Shown: piece by piece, positions 9,701 to 17,172 of the stretch
Layout: each line of letters opens with the position of its first letter
Position numbering within the stretch: position 1 is the stretch's first letter
NCBI RefSeq assembly: GCF_041429785.1
Contig: NZ_CP163423.1
Span: 1,674,001 to 1,738,000, forward strand
From: Fretibacter rubidus
GTDB taxonomy: Bacteria > Pseudomonadota > Alphaproteobacteria > Caulobacterales > Maricaulaceae
Direction: 5' to 3'
Length of the DNA: 64,000 nucleotides
Position numbers and translations under genes: made by a program
Notes under the pieces: generated by a model
Database searches by the model: none
Told to the model about the DNA's origin: nothing
The model's input: only the letters and a program-made list of their open reading frames with translations

Positions 9701-9912
9701 TCGTTGTTCTCGAAAATGCATTGAACTTCATCGATAGTGATTGGGGTGTCCTAGAGCAGCATAGCTTCCCAGGAGCACAAGAGCTTGTCGATGTCAGTTA
9801 TGATGGTTCGCAGTATACATATAGCAACTTCAACTCCAATGCAGACGAAGGCGGCCTGTCTGTCGGTGCGTCGACTTGGGAAATCCGTTTCGGTATGAAT
9901 TATGATTTCTAA
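6778..9912 (+). CDS. Oar-like TonB-dependent receptor with N-terminal carboxypeptidase-regulatory-like domain
   Basis: A 1044-residue outer-membrane transporter. Residues 1-32 are a signal peptide ending AAYAQ. A CarboxypepD_reg-like Ig domain follows (about 35-120, SVQGFVTNENANPIAGATVR and later GAFSVRNLPVTG). The plug begins near residue 125 (DEVIVVAQRQ) and contains RYNSFTIDGLRLNDN and NAVTKSGTN. The rest is a long beta barrel ending in ...EIRFGMNYDF, the usual aromatic C-terminus. Such receptors use TonB energy to import bulky substrates. The ligand is not readable from sequence, but the flanking phosphatase, nucleoside transporter and nucleoside kinase genes suggest nucleotides or nucleic-acid fragments. 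A terminator follows directly. Confidence 0.92.
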   Translation: MKNVISTIGFRAAITTSALALTAALSSAAYAQVTTSSVQGFVTNENANPIAGATVRLSNAATGVTRTVTTDGTGAFSVRNLPVTGLYSVEISATGYQGEQVNDIALSLGGTTALNFALGGGNIQDEVIVVAQRQVLANVAPGPNAVFDLVTLENAPAINRDIKDIIRLDPRVFIDESFNDSIQCAGANPRYNSFTIDGLRLNDNFGLNSNGYPTERIPFSFDAVQQVAVELSPIDVEYGSFTACNVNAVTKSGTNEIFGKAFIDYTSDSLKGDKVRDLDVSNDGFKEIRYGFSMGLPVIKDKLFLFGAYEKLEGGNLFGGNTPEATGITNAQFDQIISIAENQYGYESGGLPSTVDNADEKLLLKADWNINDMHRATGTFVYNDGFSISGSDTGSTRLSDGNHFYERGAKLKSYSGSLYSDWTENFSTEFTTNYIDLDNRQDSVNGVEFGEIQVRVPRGAGGTTTVYLGADDSRHANDLNYTLLTLKAAANYTMGNHNFKFGIEREEFDVFNLFIQEVQGEWVFNSIEDFQAGQFSDFRYENAAGSNDQNDGAANFGYEITTGYVQDKWQATPDLEIIAGVRVDAYTTSDAPRRNQSFVDDFGFGNDATLDGETLIQPRIGFNYSPDADWSVRGGLGIFSGGNPNVWLSNNYSNDGVTLFEYRVRGGNINDFTYPNSGNPFFEVPQEGIDAVAAAQGRGNVNALDPDFKIPSIVKASLGTTFSYDAGRFGSDYLVNLDFLYSSLRDGALTQGIGLNQVDTAPDGRPIYGGNPFTPYLLTNAEENAETIVLSANVSKEHDFGLNWNIGYAFTDAEDVSPMTSSTAGSNFGNFATADVNNPGLATSNYETKHRFTAFLNYGTEFVEDYETRFSVFGTVSSGRPYSYTFGRNGIFESFRDNSRQLVYVPTGPNDPLVNFVPGFDQTGFFNFIDENGLDQFAGGIADRNAFKDDWWTKIDLRISQDFPGFREQDRVTGFVVLENALNFIDSDWGVLEQHSFPGAQELVDVSYDGSQYTYSNFNSNADEGGLSVGASTWEIRFGMNYDF

Positions 9913-9942
9913 GGGTGTCCCTTTGATTGAATTATAAAATAG

Positions 9943-9972
9943 AAACGGAAGGTTTTGCCTTCCGTTTTTTTT
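9943..9972 (+). terminator. Rho-independent terminator of the TonB receptor gene
   Basis: A ten-base stem AAACGGAAGG/CCTTCCGTTT with a TTTTG loop ends in a run of T, 31 bases after the receptor stop. It separates the receptor transcript from phoD. Confidence 0.92.
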
Positions 9973-10026
9973 GGTATTTTTTGGTCATTATTTGCCCCTA
10001 ATGCCAAAAACTTCGTATAAGGATTT

Positions 10027-11606
10027 ATGATGAAAACTTCTCGCAGACATATTCTTTCTGGCGCTGGTGCTTTGGGTGCAGGCTTGAGTTTGGGCGCATG
10101 TGCAACGCCAACCAACGGCGCCGCACCCGCGACGCTAAAAATGGGACGCTCGAAATTTGTGCTGGGAGATTTATTTACCCTCGGTGTGGCCAGCGGCGAT
10201 CCTGTCTCTGATGGCTTTGTTATTTGGACGCGCCTTGCCCCCATGCCTATGGCTGAAAACGGCGGTATTGACGGCCCTGTTGACGTCACGTGGGAAGTAT
10301 CCGAGTCCCAAATTTTTCAACCCTTTCCAAAGCTGGTCAGTCTATTGCCACTGGCGATTGGGCGCATAGTGTCCATGTCGAGGTTGAAGGCCTAGAGCCG
10401 CTGCGCCAATATTATTACCGCTTTGTCGCCAATGGCCAGACCAGCCCAACAGGCCGGGCAAAGACGGCCCCGCGCCTAGGTGCCAAAGTTGATAGTCTGC
10501 GTTTTGGTATCGCCTCTTGCCAACATTATGAGCAAGGCTTTTTCAATGCCTATGCCGATATGGTCGAGCAAGACCCGGACCTTATTATCCATTTGGGTGA
10601 CTACATCTATGAAGCCAGCTGGGGCCCGCAGGTCCGCCGCCAAGCCAGTGTTGAAGCCGAGAGCTTGACCGATTACCGCCGCATTCATGCGCAATATAAA
10701 ACAGACCCACATCTCCAAGCCGCCCATGCCTATGCCCCGTGGTTATTCATTTGGGATGACCACGAAGTCGTCAATGATTACGCCAATCTGAATGATGAAA
10801 ACTACATGCCATTGGAGCAGTTCCGCGCCCGCCGCGCAGCCGCCTATAAGGCGTTTTATGAGCATATGCCGGTGCGTCTGCGGTCCAAACCGCATGGCGA
10901 AAACATGCGCATGCATGATTACTTTTATTACGGCGACCTGATGACAATGGCGCTGACCGATGCGCGTCAGTACCGCGACGACCAAGCCTGCCAAACGCCA
11001 GATGACGGCGGCGCGCAAGTCGTCAATTGTCCAGAGCTTCGCGATATGACCCGCTCTATGTTTGGCAAAGCACAAGAACGTTGGTTGATGCCGTCCTTCC
11101 TACGCAGCGGCGCAACATGGGAAGTCCTCGCGCAGCCTACGCTGTTCTCGCGTCTGTTCCAAAAAGACAGAAACGGTGTTCCCGGATCGTGGAGCGACGG
11201 ATGGGATGGTTACCCCGCCACGCGCGATATGATCATCAATGCCGCCGCACGTCGCCGCCCGAAAAATTTCATCTCTATCGGGGGTGACATGCACAGCTGG
11301 TGGCAAGCCGATTTGAAGGAAGATTACAATAACCCTGACTCTCAAACTGTCGGCACAGAATTCGTAACCACATCCGTGACCGCCCATAGCTATGCCTATA
11401 ACCGTTTCATGCGCATGTTGCCTGACAATCCGCACATCAAATTTTTCGATGACCGTAAACGCGGCTATTCTCTTGTCGATGTCACGCCACAGACGTGGAC
11501 GGTGCAGATGAAAGAAATGACCTCGATCTACGACCCAACCGCACGCGCGACGACGCGCAAAACCTTCGTCGTTGAAAACGGCAAAGCCGGAGCGGTAGAC
11601 GCCTAG
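10027..11606 (+). pseudogene. phoD: Alkaline phosphatase D (PhoD), interrupted by a one-base frameshift
   Basis: PhoD is a Tat-exported, metal-dependent phosphodiesterase/phosphatase that releases phosphate from nucleotides and other esters. The frame from 10027 gives a Tat-type signal (TSRRHIL then a hydrophobic stretch and GAC) and the N-terminal domain up to VTWEVSESQ. The frame open to 11606 continues with FSTLSKAGQSIATGDWAHSV and contains the catalytic domain: FGIASCQHYEQGFFNAY, LGDYIYE, WDDHEVVNDYA and GGDMHSWW. The two halves join at a run of five T (10313-10317); one added base would restore a single protein of about 526 residues. It may be a real lesion or a homopolymer error. It is followed one base later by a second nupC. 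Confidence 0.85.
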
Positions 11607-11607
11607 C

Positions 11608-12843
11608 ATGGTTGGTATTCTTGGCATCATTGTCCTGTTGCTCATTGCCTATGTGTGCTCTGAAAACCGCAAACTAATAAAGCCGCTGATAGTCGTTCGG
11701 ATTTTGGCGCTTCAAGTCGCGATTGCCGTCTTCGCCCTTCTGACCCCTGTCGGTGGATTTCTGCTGAGCATTATGAGCGCCGCCGTAGAACAAATGGTCG
11801 GATATGTTGCCGCAGGAACAGGGTTCATGTTCGGCCCGCTATCAGATGCAGGAAACGGCGTTGTCTTTTTCTTTCAAATCTTGCCGATTATTATTTTCAT
11901 TAGTGCGCTTTTCTCTTGCCTATTTTACCTGCGGATTATGGATTATATTATTCGCGGCATTGGCGGGGTCATGCGTTGGGTGACAGGAGCCTCCCGACTA
12001 GAGAGCACATGCGCAGCAGCAAACATCTTCGTCGGCATGGCCGAAGCGCCTTTGACCATTCTCCCTTACCTGTCAAAAATTTCTCGCGCGCAATTATTTG
12101 TGATGATGTCTCTGGGCCTGTCCAGTGTGGCGGGCACGGTTCTGGTCGCCTATAGCGCGCTGGGCATTCGCGCGGATTTATTGATTACGGCCGCTTTCAT
12201 GGCTGCGCCAGGCGGGCTTTTGATGGGACGGATGTTGGTCCCCGAAGACGGAACCCCCTTTGATGTCGATGACGCTGATGCCGATTTCATGGATAGCCAC
12301 CGCGCGGGCAGCCTAGTTGAGGCCGCCACAAATGGTGCGCTGGTCGGGCTGCAAATCATGCTGTCTGTCATGGCGGTGCTGGTGGCTTTCTTGGCTTTGA
12401 TTGCGTTGTTAAACGGCATCCTTGGCGGAATTGGCGGCCTGTTTGGGATGCCAGAATTGTCCTTAGAAGGTATCTTTAGCTATCTGTTTCGACCCATTGC
12501 CTGGCTCATCGGTGTGCCTTGGGCCGAGAGCGCGCAGGCGGGTGTTTACTTAGGCGAAAAAGTCGTTCTGAACGAGTTTCTGGCCTATGCCAATTTCGCA
12601 GGCTCCATGGCCGAGTTCAGCCCCCAAGGTCAAATCGCGATTACTTTGGCGCTCTGCGGCTTTGCCAATTTTGGCGGTCTTGCGATTATGTTGGCGGGTT
12701 TGTCCGCTGTCGTTCCAGAGCGCAAGACGGAGATTTCAAAGCTAGGCTTGCAAGCCGTGCTAGCGGGTAATCTGTCGAATTTTATGAGCGCCGCAATCGC
12801 CAGTGTTGTGTTGGGCCTCGCCGCGCTCATCGGGCTGGGATAG
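11608..12843 (+). CDS. nupC: Concentrative nucleoside transporter (NupC family), copy 2
   Basis: A 411-residue CNT-family nucleoside symporter, clearly related to the protein at 4503-5765. Shared family segments are FVGMAEAPLTILPYL (where copy 1 has FVGQTEAPLSLKPYL), GEKVVLNEFLAYANF and ALCGFANFGGLAIM. The Gln-to-Met and Thr-to-Ala changes in the first segment fall in the nucleoside-contacting region, so the two copies may differ in specificity (inference). The ATG lies one base after the phoD stop, implying translational coupling: phosphatase action outside the cell would feed this importer. Confidence 0.92.
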   Translation: MVGILGIIVLLLIAYVCSENRKLIKPLIVVRILALQVAIAVFALLTPVGGFLLSIMSAAVEQMVGYVAAGTGFMFGPLSDAGNGVVFFFQILPIIIFISALFSCLFYLRIMDYIIRGIGGVMRWVTGASRLESTCAAANIFVGMAEAPLTILPYLSKISRAQLFVMMSLGLSSVAGTVLVAYSALGIRADLLITAAFMAAPGGLLMGRMLVPEDGTPFDVDDADADFMDSHRAGSLVEAATNGALVGLQIMLSVMAVLVAFLALIALLNGILGGIGGLFGMPELSLEGIFSYLFRPIAWLIGVPWAESAQAGVYLGEKVVLNEFLAYANFAGSMAEFSPQGQIAITLALCGFANFGGLAIMLAGLSAVVPERKTEISKLGLQAVLAGNLSNFMSAAIASVVLGLAALIGLG

Positions 12844-12854
12844 CAAAATAGCGC

Positions 12855-12883
12855 TTGACGGGCCGTAGCGTTTTCAGATAGGA
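12855..12883 (+). promoter_or_regulatory. Possible promoter of amn
   Basis: TTGACG at 12855-12860 is a good -35 match. A poor -10 (ATAGGA) sits 17 bases on. The position, about 100 bases before amn, fits, but the -10 is weak. Confidence 0.3.
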
Positions 12884-12932
12884 CGCGAAAATTTTACTCA
12901 AATGTGGCCCATACGGGGTCATGACACAAAGC

Positions 12933-12968
12933 CCTATCGGGCCTCCAAACCGATAGGCAGACGATAGG
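12933..12968 (+). promoter_or_regulatory. Alternative hairpins over the amn ribosome binding site
   Basis: CCTATCGG at 12933-12940 is complementary to CCGATAGG at 12950-12957. Its first seven bases are equally complementary to CGATAGG at 12962-12968, which contains the amn Shine-Dalgarno (AGGAAAAG, eight bases before ATG 12977). The leader can therefore form either an upstream hairpin that leaves the site free or a longer one that buries it. That is the geometry of a translational switch. No riboswitch family is recognised. Confidence 0.45.
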
Positions 12969-12976
12969 AAAAGACT

Positions 12977-14440
12977 ATGAAAGAACTTGGAAGTACCCCT
13001 GAATTTTTTGACGATATGATCCCGTGTAAGACGGTCGCCGCCACGGTGAAAAACTTACAAAGCCTTTACAATGAGGCCGTAGAGCGGCTGAATCACGGCT
13101 TTGCTGAATTTGCAGAGACGGGAGAGCGCCCCGTGCAAACGCCTGTGACCTACCCTTACCTGCTGCTCAATATCAAAGCCCGCCGCGAGGGCAGCTCTGA
13201 CCCGATTGGCTTTGTCAGCATCCGCGGTATGGGTTGGTACGGCAGTTCCGTAACGACCCCTGATATCTTCAAAAGCTACCTGACGGATCAACTGACACGC
13301 ATTGAAAAAGCCTATGAGGTTGATTACTTCGTCGGCTATTGCAATGAGGACATTCCGCTGGCCTTTGCCATTGACCCGTCGACCTTTGAAATGAAAGGCG
13401 ATTTCACACCGAGGATTCCCGACTACTTTCCGCTTCCGAATCTAAAGCTTATCCACGACGATCTAGCCAATGGTGTCTGGGAACCCGATGACAGCCAGCC
13501 CCTGCCGTTATCTTTGTTCCCGGCTTTGCGCACAGATTACTCACTGCAACGGTTGAAGCATTACACGGGTACAAACCCGAATTGCTTTCAGAAATTTGTT
13601 ATCTTCACGAATTATCAGCGCTATGTTGACGAGTTCATTGAGCTAGCCAAAGGCGCGCTAAAGGGTGATGATCACCACGGATTTTGTAGTCCGGGCCAAG
13701 GCATGATCACAAAGGCCGAAGATTACGTCTCTGATCCCAATCAAAAACTGCCGCAAATGCCCGCCTATCACCTGATGGCGGAAAACAATATGGGCATCAC
13801 CTTGATTAATATTGGCGTTGGCCCGTCCAATGCCAAGACGATCACAGACCATGTCGCGGTCCTGCGTTCGCATTGCTGGTTGATGCTGGGGCATTGCGGC
13901 GGTCTTCGTAATACACAGATCCTGGGCGATTTTGTTCTGGCCCATGCTTATCTCCGCGATGATCAAATCCTAGACGAAATCCTGCCGACACAAATCCCCC
14001 TACCGACCATTGCCGAAGTGCAAATCGCGCTGACAGAAGCCATTTCTAACGTCATGGAGTTGTCAGGACATCAGATGAAACGCCATGTCCGCACGGGCAC
14101 AGTGGTAACCACAGACGACCGCAATTGGGAAATGCGTTATGCGGGGCTTCGCACGCGTATCAACCAATCGCGCGCCATTGCCATTGATATGGAAAGCGCG
14201 ACAATTGCCGCCAATGGTTATCGTTACCGTGTGCCCTATGGAACCCTTCTCTGTGTGTCTGACCGCCCTTTGCACGGCGAGATCAAACTGCCCGGCTCTG
14301 CTGAGCAGTTTTACCGCTCCCGCGTTGCGCAGCATCTCAACATCGGGCTAGAAGCGATGTCGATCTTAAAAAGCGCGGCCGAGACGGGAACGCTGCATTC
14401 TCGTAAACTGCGCAGTCTGGACGATCCTGTTTTCCGCTAA
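12977..14440 (+). CDS. amn: AMP nucleosidase
   Basis: A 487-residue enzyme that hydrolyses AMP to adenine and ribose 5-phosphate in purine salvage and adenylate-pool control. The N-terminal half is the AMP nucleosidase-specific regulatory domain. The C-terminal half is a nucleoside phosphorylase fold with NIGVGPSNAKTITDHVAVL, LMLGHCGGLR, and the ribose-contacting AIDMESATIAANGYRYRVPYGTLLCVSDRPLHGE. The length matches the family. It extends the nucleotide-salvage neighbourhood (tdk, udk, two nupC, phoD). The leader carries alternative hairpins, and a strong terminator follows. Confidence 0.93.
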   Translation: MKELGSTPEFFDDMIPCKTVAATVKNLQSLYNEAVERLNHGFAEFAETGERPVQTPVTYPYLLLNIKARREGSSDPIGFVSIRGMGWYGSSVTTPDIFKSYLTDQLTRIEKAYEVDYFVGYCNEDIPLAFAIDPSTFEMKGDFTPRIPDYFPLPNLKLIHDDLANGVWEPDDSQPLPLSLFPALRTDYSLQRLKHYTGTNPNCFQKFVIFTNYQRYVDEFIELAKGALKGDDHHGFCSPGQGMITKAEDYVSDPNQKLPQMPAYHLMAENNMGITLINIGVGPSNAKTITDHVAVLRSHCWLMLGHCGGLRNTQILGDFVLAHAYLRDDQILDEILPTQIPLPTIAEVQIALTEAISNVMELSGHQMKRHVRTGTVVTTDDRNWEMRYAGLRTRINQSRAIAIDMESATIAANGYRYRVPYGTLLCVSDRPLHGEIKLPGSAEQFYRSRVAQHLNIGLEAMSILKSAAETGTLHSRKLRSLDDPVFR

Positions 14441-14468
14441 GCGGGCGTAAAACACGCATGACTATAGG

Positions 14469-14497
14469 CCGCGCCAAAGACCTTTGGCGCGGTGTTT
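14469..14497 (+). terminator. Terminator of amn
   Basis: An 11-base stem CCGCGCCAAAG/CTTTGGCGCGG with a minimal loop is followed by TGTTTTG. It lies between the convergent ends of amn and the minus-strand gene at 14508 and may serve both. Confidence 0.82.
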
Positions 14498-14507
14498 TGT
14501 TTGAAAT

Positions 14508-15188
14508 TTAAAGCTCTGGCCCGTCCCGAATAGAGGCGTGAACGCCGTCATTTAAATCGATGTCGCGTGTATCACATTTCGACATCGTTTGGCTTTGATC
14601 CCGAAAAGCAGACGTGTCGTCGGGCGGTAAATATCTCTGCCGTGGCTCTTCCTTTGCCCAGACCGGTGGACGCGCGCAAATCTCATGTGGATAGACATAG
14701 GCGGGCGGCAAAGCATTAAAGCGCGATACACTGCTGCCGCGACACACCCAACTGCTGACTGTTTCGGACTTGCGCCGCTTATAATCGCGTTTTGGTAACG
14801 GCATAAGGGCGTAGAGGATATCAGTAGTCCCGCATGATTGTGGGCTCGTTTTGGAGCGCGTCTGTGGGCGCGCGTTATATGTCTGTCGCGGCTTTACGGG
14901 GTCTTTGCGGCGATGCCATGCATCCTCCCACCGTAATATCGCAGACAAGCCAATCGCCAGATAAGCCGCACGACGCAAGGCCGGGCTGGCCAAAACCTCT
15001 GCCCGCCGTGCTTTGGCGATCAAGTCACGTTCATAATCCATCATCAACCGCGTGAAACGGGCCAGAATACGCATGGATTTGAGTTGCGCCGACGCGTCGG
15101 ATAATGCCGCCAACCGCGCCACCATCTCCTCAAATAGGGCGCGCATAGACATTGCGGTGCTATCAAGTTTCAAATTTGACATGGCCAC
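14508..15188 (-). CDS. Unrecognised basic protein
   Basis: I do not recognise this 226-residue protein. The first 100 residues look helical and charged (FEEMVARLAALSDASAQLKS, MMDYERDLIAKARRAEVLAS) with a short hydrophobic stretch AAYLAIGLSAI and no signal peptide. The C-terminal half is rich in Pro, Arg and Ser and probably disordered. The start could be ATG 15188 or 15182 (second Met). The opposite strand has only short frames here, so a minus-strand gene is plausible. It sits between the amn terminator and the chaperone locus with no obvious functional link. Confidence 0.55.
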   Translation of the reverse strand: MAMSNLKLDSTAMSMRALFEEMVARLAALSDASAQLKSMRILARFTRLMMDYERDLIAKARRAEVLASPALRRAAYLAIGLSAILRWEDAWHRRKDPVKPRQTYNARPQTRSKTSPQSCGTTDILYALMPLPKRDYKRRKSETVSSWVCRGSSVSRFNALPPAYVYPHEICARPPVWAKEEPRQRYLPPDDTSAFRDQSQTMSKCDTRDIDLNDGVHASIRDGPEL

Positions 15189-15325
15189 ACCCTATAGGCG
15201 TCTATCAGGGCGGGAGGAGAACCGTGACCCCCGACGCAATCAACTGTCATTGGAAAGGCCCCGTTAACCACACGGCAAGACCTTTCGCGCTATTCTACGC
15301 CAAACCATTATGTTGAGGATGACTT

Positions 15326-16165
15326 ATGATGCGTTCCCTGATTGCGACAACGGCCTTGGTGGCCACAGGATTGGCGGCTGTGATGATTGCAGCGCCCTTG
15401 GCCAATGCCTTTGGCGTGGGGGTGCAACCTTCCACCGTTGAAATGACGGTCAAACCCGGTGATCGTCAACGCCAAGTCGTGACCATCGGCAATGTGCATA
15501 AATCAAAAACGATTAGCCTGACGATAGGTCTTGCCGATTGGGCGCTGGATAAAAACGGCAAATTAATCCTAGACCCCCCGGGTGAAACGCCGCGATCAGC
15601 TGCCGATTGGATTCGGTTCTCGCCCGCCTCTGTGACACTAAAACCTGAAACATCTCAAGACGTTACAGTCGAAATCTCAGTCCCTTATAAGCTCGAGCAT
15701 AAAGGCGATCACCGCTTTGCGCTCCTAGCTAGCACCATGTTGCCAGAGTTGAATGAGCGCGGCGAGACATCGGGCGTTTGGAACCGGTATCAGCTGGCGT
15801 CTTTGTTCTATCTGACCCTAACACCTGCCAAAAGTTTGCCCGAAGTGACCAGTGTCGCGATTAATGAAGACCTTGCGGATACGATCACGCTTGAGATTAA
15901 AAACGAAGGCGACGCCCATGCCCGTTTGCAGGGCACAGCCTTTGTCAAAAACCAATCGGGCGATGTCGTTGCGGAAACACCGCTATCCGCCGTTGTGCTA
16001 GACGGGGGGGAGCGGACCTATAATGTGAAGCTAAAAGATATGGACGCGCTGTCGTCGGGCGGCAATTACGTCATTGATTTTCGTATGAACAATACATTCG
16101 CGCCGCAAAACAAATTTCGCGCGATGAATGTGGGTATTGAACCACTTGATTATCCGCGCCCATAA
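15326..16165 (+). CDS. Periplasmic PapD-like pilus chaperone
   Basis: A 279-residue exported protein with a signal peptide (MMRSLIATTALVATGLAA, cleavage near LANA) and an immunoglobulin-like fold of the PapD chaperone type. Seen features are the opening strand FGVGVQPSTVEMTVKPGDRQ, then ADWIRFSPASVTLKPETSQDVTVEISVP, followed by a second Ig-like domain from about residue 175. Such chaperones hold secreted subunits in the periplasm and deliver them to an outer-membrane usher. The start has GAGGATGACTT before it. The next gene overlaps its 3' end, and a usher-like gene converges from the right, so the four genes 15326-20957 form one surface-assembly locus (inference). Confidence 0.78.
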   Translation: MMRSLIATTALVATGLAAVMIAAPLANAFGVGVQPSTVEMTVKPGDRQRQVVTIGNVHKSKTISLTIGLADWALDKNGKLILDPPGETPRSAADWIRFSPASVTLKPETSQDVTVEISVPYKLEHKGDHRFALLASTMLPELNERGETSGVWNRYQLASLFYLTLTPAKSLPEVTSVAINEDLADTITLEIKNEGDAHARLQGTAFVKNQSGDVVAETPLSAVVLDGGERTYNVKLKDMDALSSGGNYVIDFRMNNTFAPQNKFRAMNVGIEPLDYPRP

Positions 16166-17021
16166 CACGGTCTCTCTTCGGCAGGCCTTTAAGGCCGCGC
16201 TGGCTGGCGCAGCGCTAACGGCTGTCATGGCCCAAAGCGCGGCCGCCAGCTTTCTTGATACTGATTTTTGGTGCCGCACTTACGGCTGTGTGGTGGTTCA
16301 TGACGGCGATAATTACGACATTTATGACAATTGGGTCTTTGGGCTGAACAATTGTTGCGTGTCCATGGGCCAGCCGCTGATTTCCTATTATGACCGCGCA
16401 GGCACGCCCAATGTGACAGGCACACTCGACAATGTGATAGGTGCGCGCGCAAGTAGTACCGAGTCTATGATGTTAGGCTTTACCGACGGGAACAACAGCC
16501 TAAGCGCCTTTAATGATGACGGCGACGGATATTTGGATGCGGGCGATAATATGAGCGCCTTTACGCTAAGTTCGGCCACAGATCTGGAACTTGACGGGCC
16601 GGGGCGGCAATATTCACACAGCTTTTTTATCAGCTCTCGTAATATGCGCTTTTCTATGCGGGCGCGGGCCAGTATTGCGAATGTGACAGGTGATTTCGCC
16701 AACACAATTGGGCTCGGCGATATCAAACTCACACCAAGCGTAACGGACCGCGGCAATGACGAAGGCTTTGATTTTGGCCGCCGCGCAAATGCAAACAATA
16801 TTACAATTGTGAACGCGGTAGATGATCTCGGCGACCTATCAGGCACAGCGACGCAGATCATGAATTTTGGTCGTCAAAGCGGTATTCGTGTGCGCAACGG
16901 CGATATTGACGAGCAGACAATCCGGCTCGATATGCTCTACACGATGCCGCAATATGACTTGTCGATGGGTATTGGGTCGCTGGATATAGATGTGGTCTTT
17001 GACTTTTACCGCGAACCGTAA
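16128..17021 (+). CDS. Secreted protein of a chaperone/usher-like locus, function unknown
   Basis: A protein of up to 297 residues with a signal peptide (basic n-region, then AALAGAALTAVMAQSAAAS). ATG 16128 lies 38 bases inside the chaperone gene; TTG 16146 would give a more compact signal peptide and is an alternative start. The mature part has four Cys near its N-terminus (WCRTYGC, NNCC), a calcium-loop-like NDDGDGYLDAGDN around residues 130-142, and a C-terminal beta-rich region. I know no family for it. Overlap with the chaperone gene suggests it is the secreted subunit handled by that chaperone. Confidence 0.7.
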   Translation: MWVLNHLIIRAHNTVSLRQAFKAALAGAALTAVMAQSAAASFLDTDFWCRTYGCVVVHDGDNYDIYDNWVFGLNNCCVSMGQPLISYYDRAGTPNVTGTLDNVIGARASSTESMMLGFTDGNNSLSAFNDDGDGYLDAGDNMSAFTLSSATDLELDGPGRQYSHSFFISSRNMRFSMRARASIANVTGDFANTIGLGDIKLTPSVTDRGNDEGFDFGRRANANNITIVNAVDDLGDLSGTATQIMNFGRQSGIRVRNGDIDEQTIRLDMLYTMPQYDLSMGIGSLDIDVVFDFYREP

Positions 17022-17042
17022 CCCACTGATATTACAACAAAA

Positions 17043-17063
17043 TGGGCACCTAGGCCCAATTTT
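17043..17063 (+). terminator. Possible plus-strand terminator after the secreted-subunit gene
   Basis: TGGGC-ACCTAG-GCCCA forms a short hairpin flanked by AAAA on the left and ATTTT on the right, 22 bases after the stop codon. The stem is short, so the call is tentative. Confidence 0.45.
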
Positions 17064-17104
17064 CAAAATTGCTAAGACGCAAAATTTCCATCCTATTTTA
17101 GAAC

Positions 17105-17134
17105 AAAAAAATGGGCGGGGTTTGAAGCCCGCCC
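17105..17134 (-). terminator. Terminator of the usher-like gene
   Basis: On the minus strand a GGGCGGG/CCCGCCC stem is followed by a run of seven T, 39 bases after the stop of the gene ending at 17173. Confidence 0.85.
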
Positions 17135-17172
17135 GAGGTATGGTGGTGTTACCTGCACGGATTAAAAATCCG

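Noticed and set aside
10309-10318. Programmed -1 frameshifting in phoD
   Set aside because: The zero-frame codons CAA ATT TTT do not form an X XXY YYZ slippery heptamer, and I see no downstream stimulatory hairpin close by.
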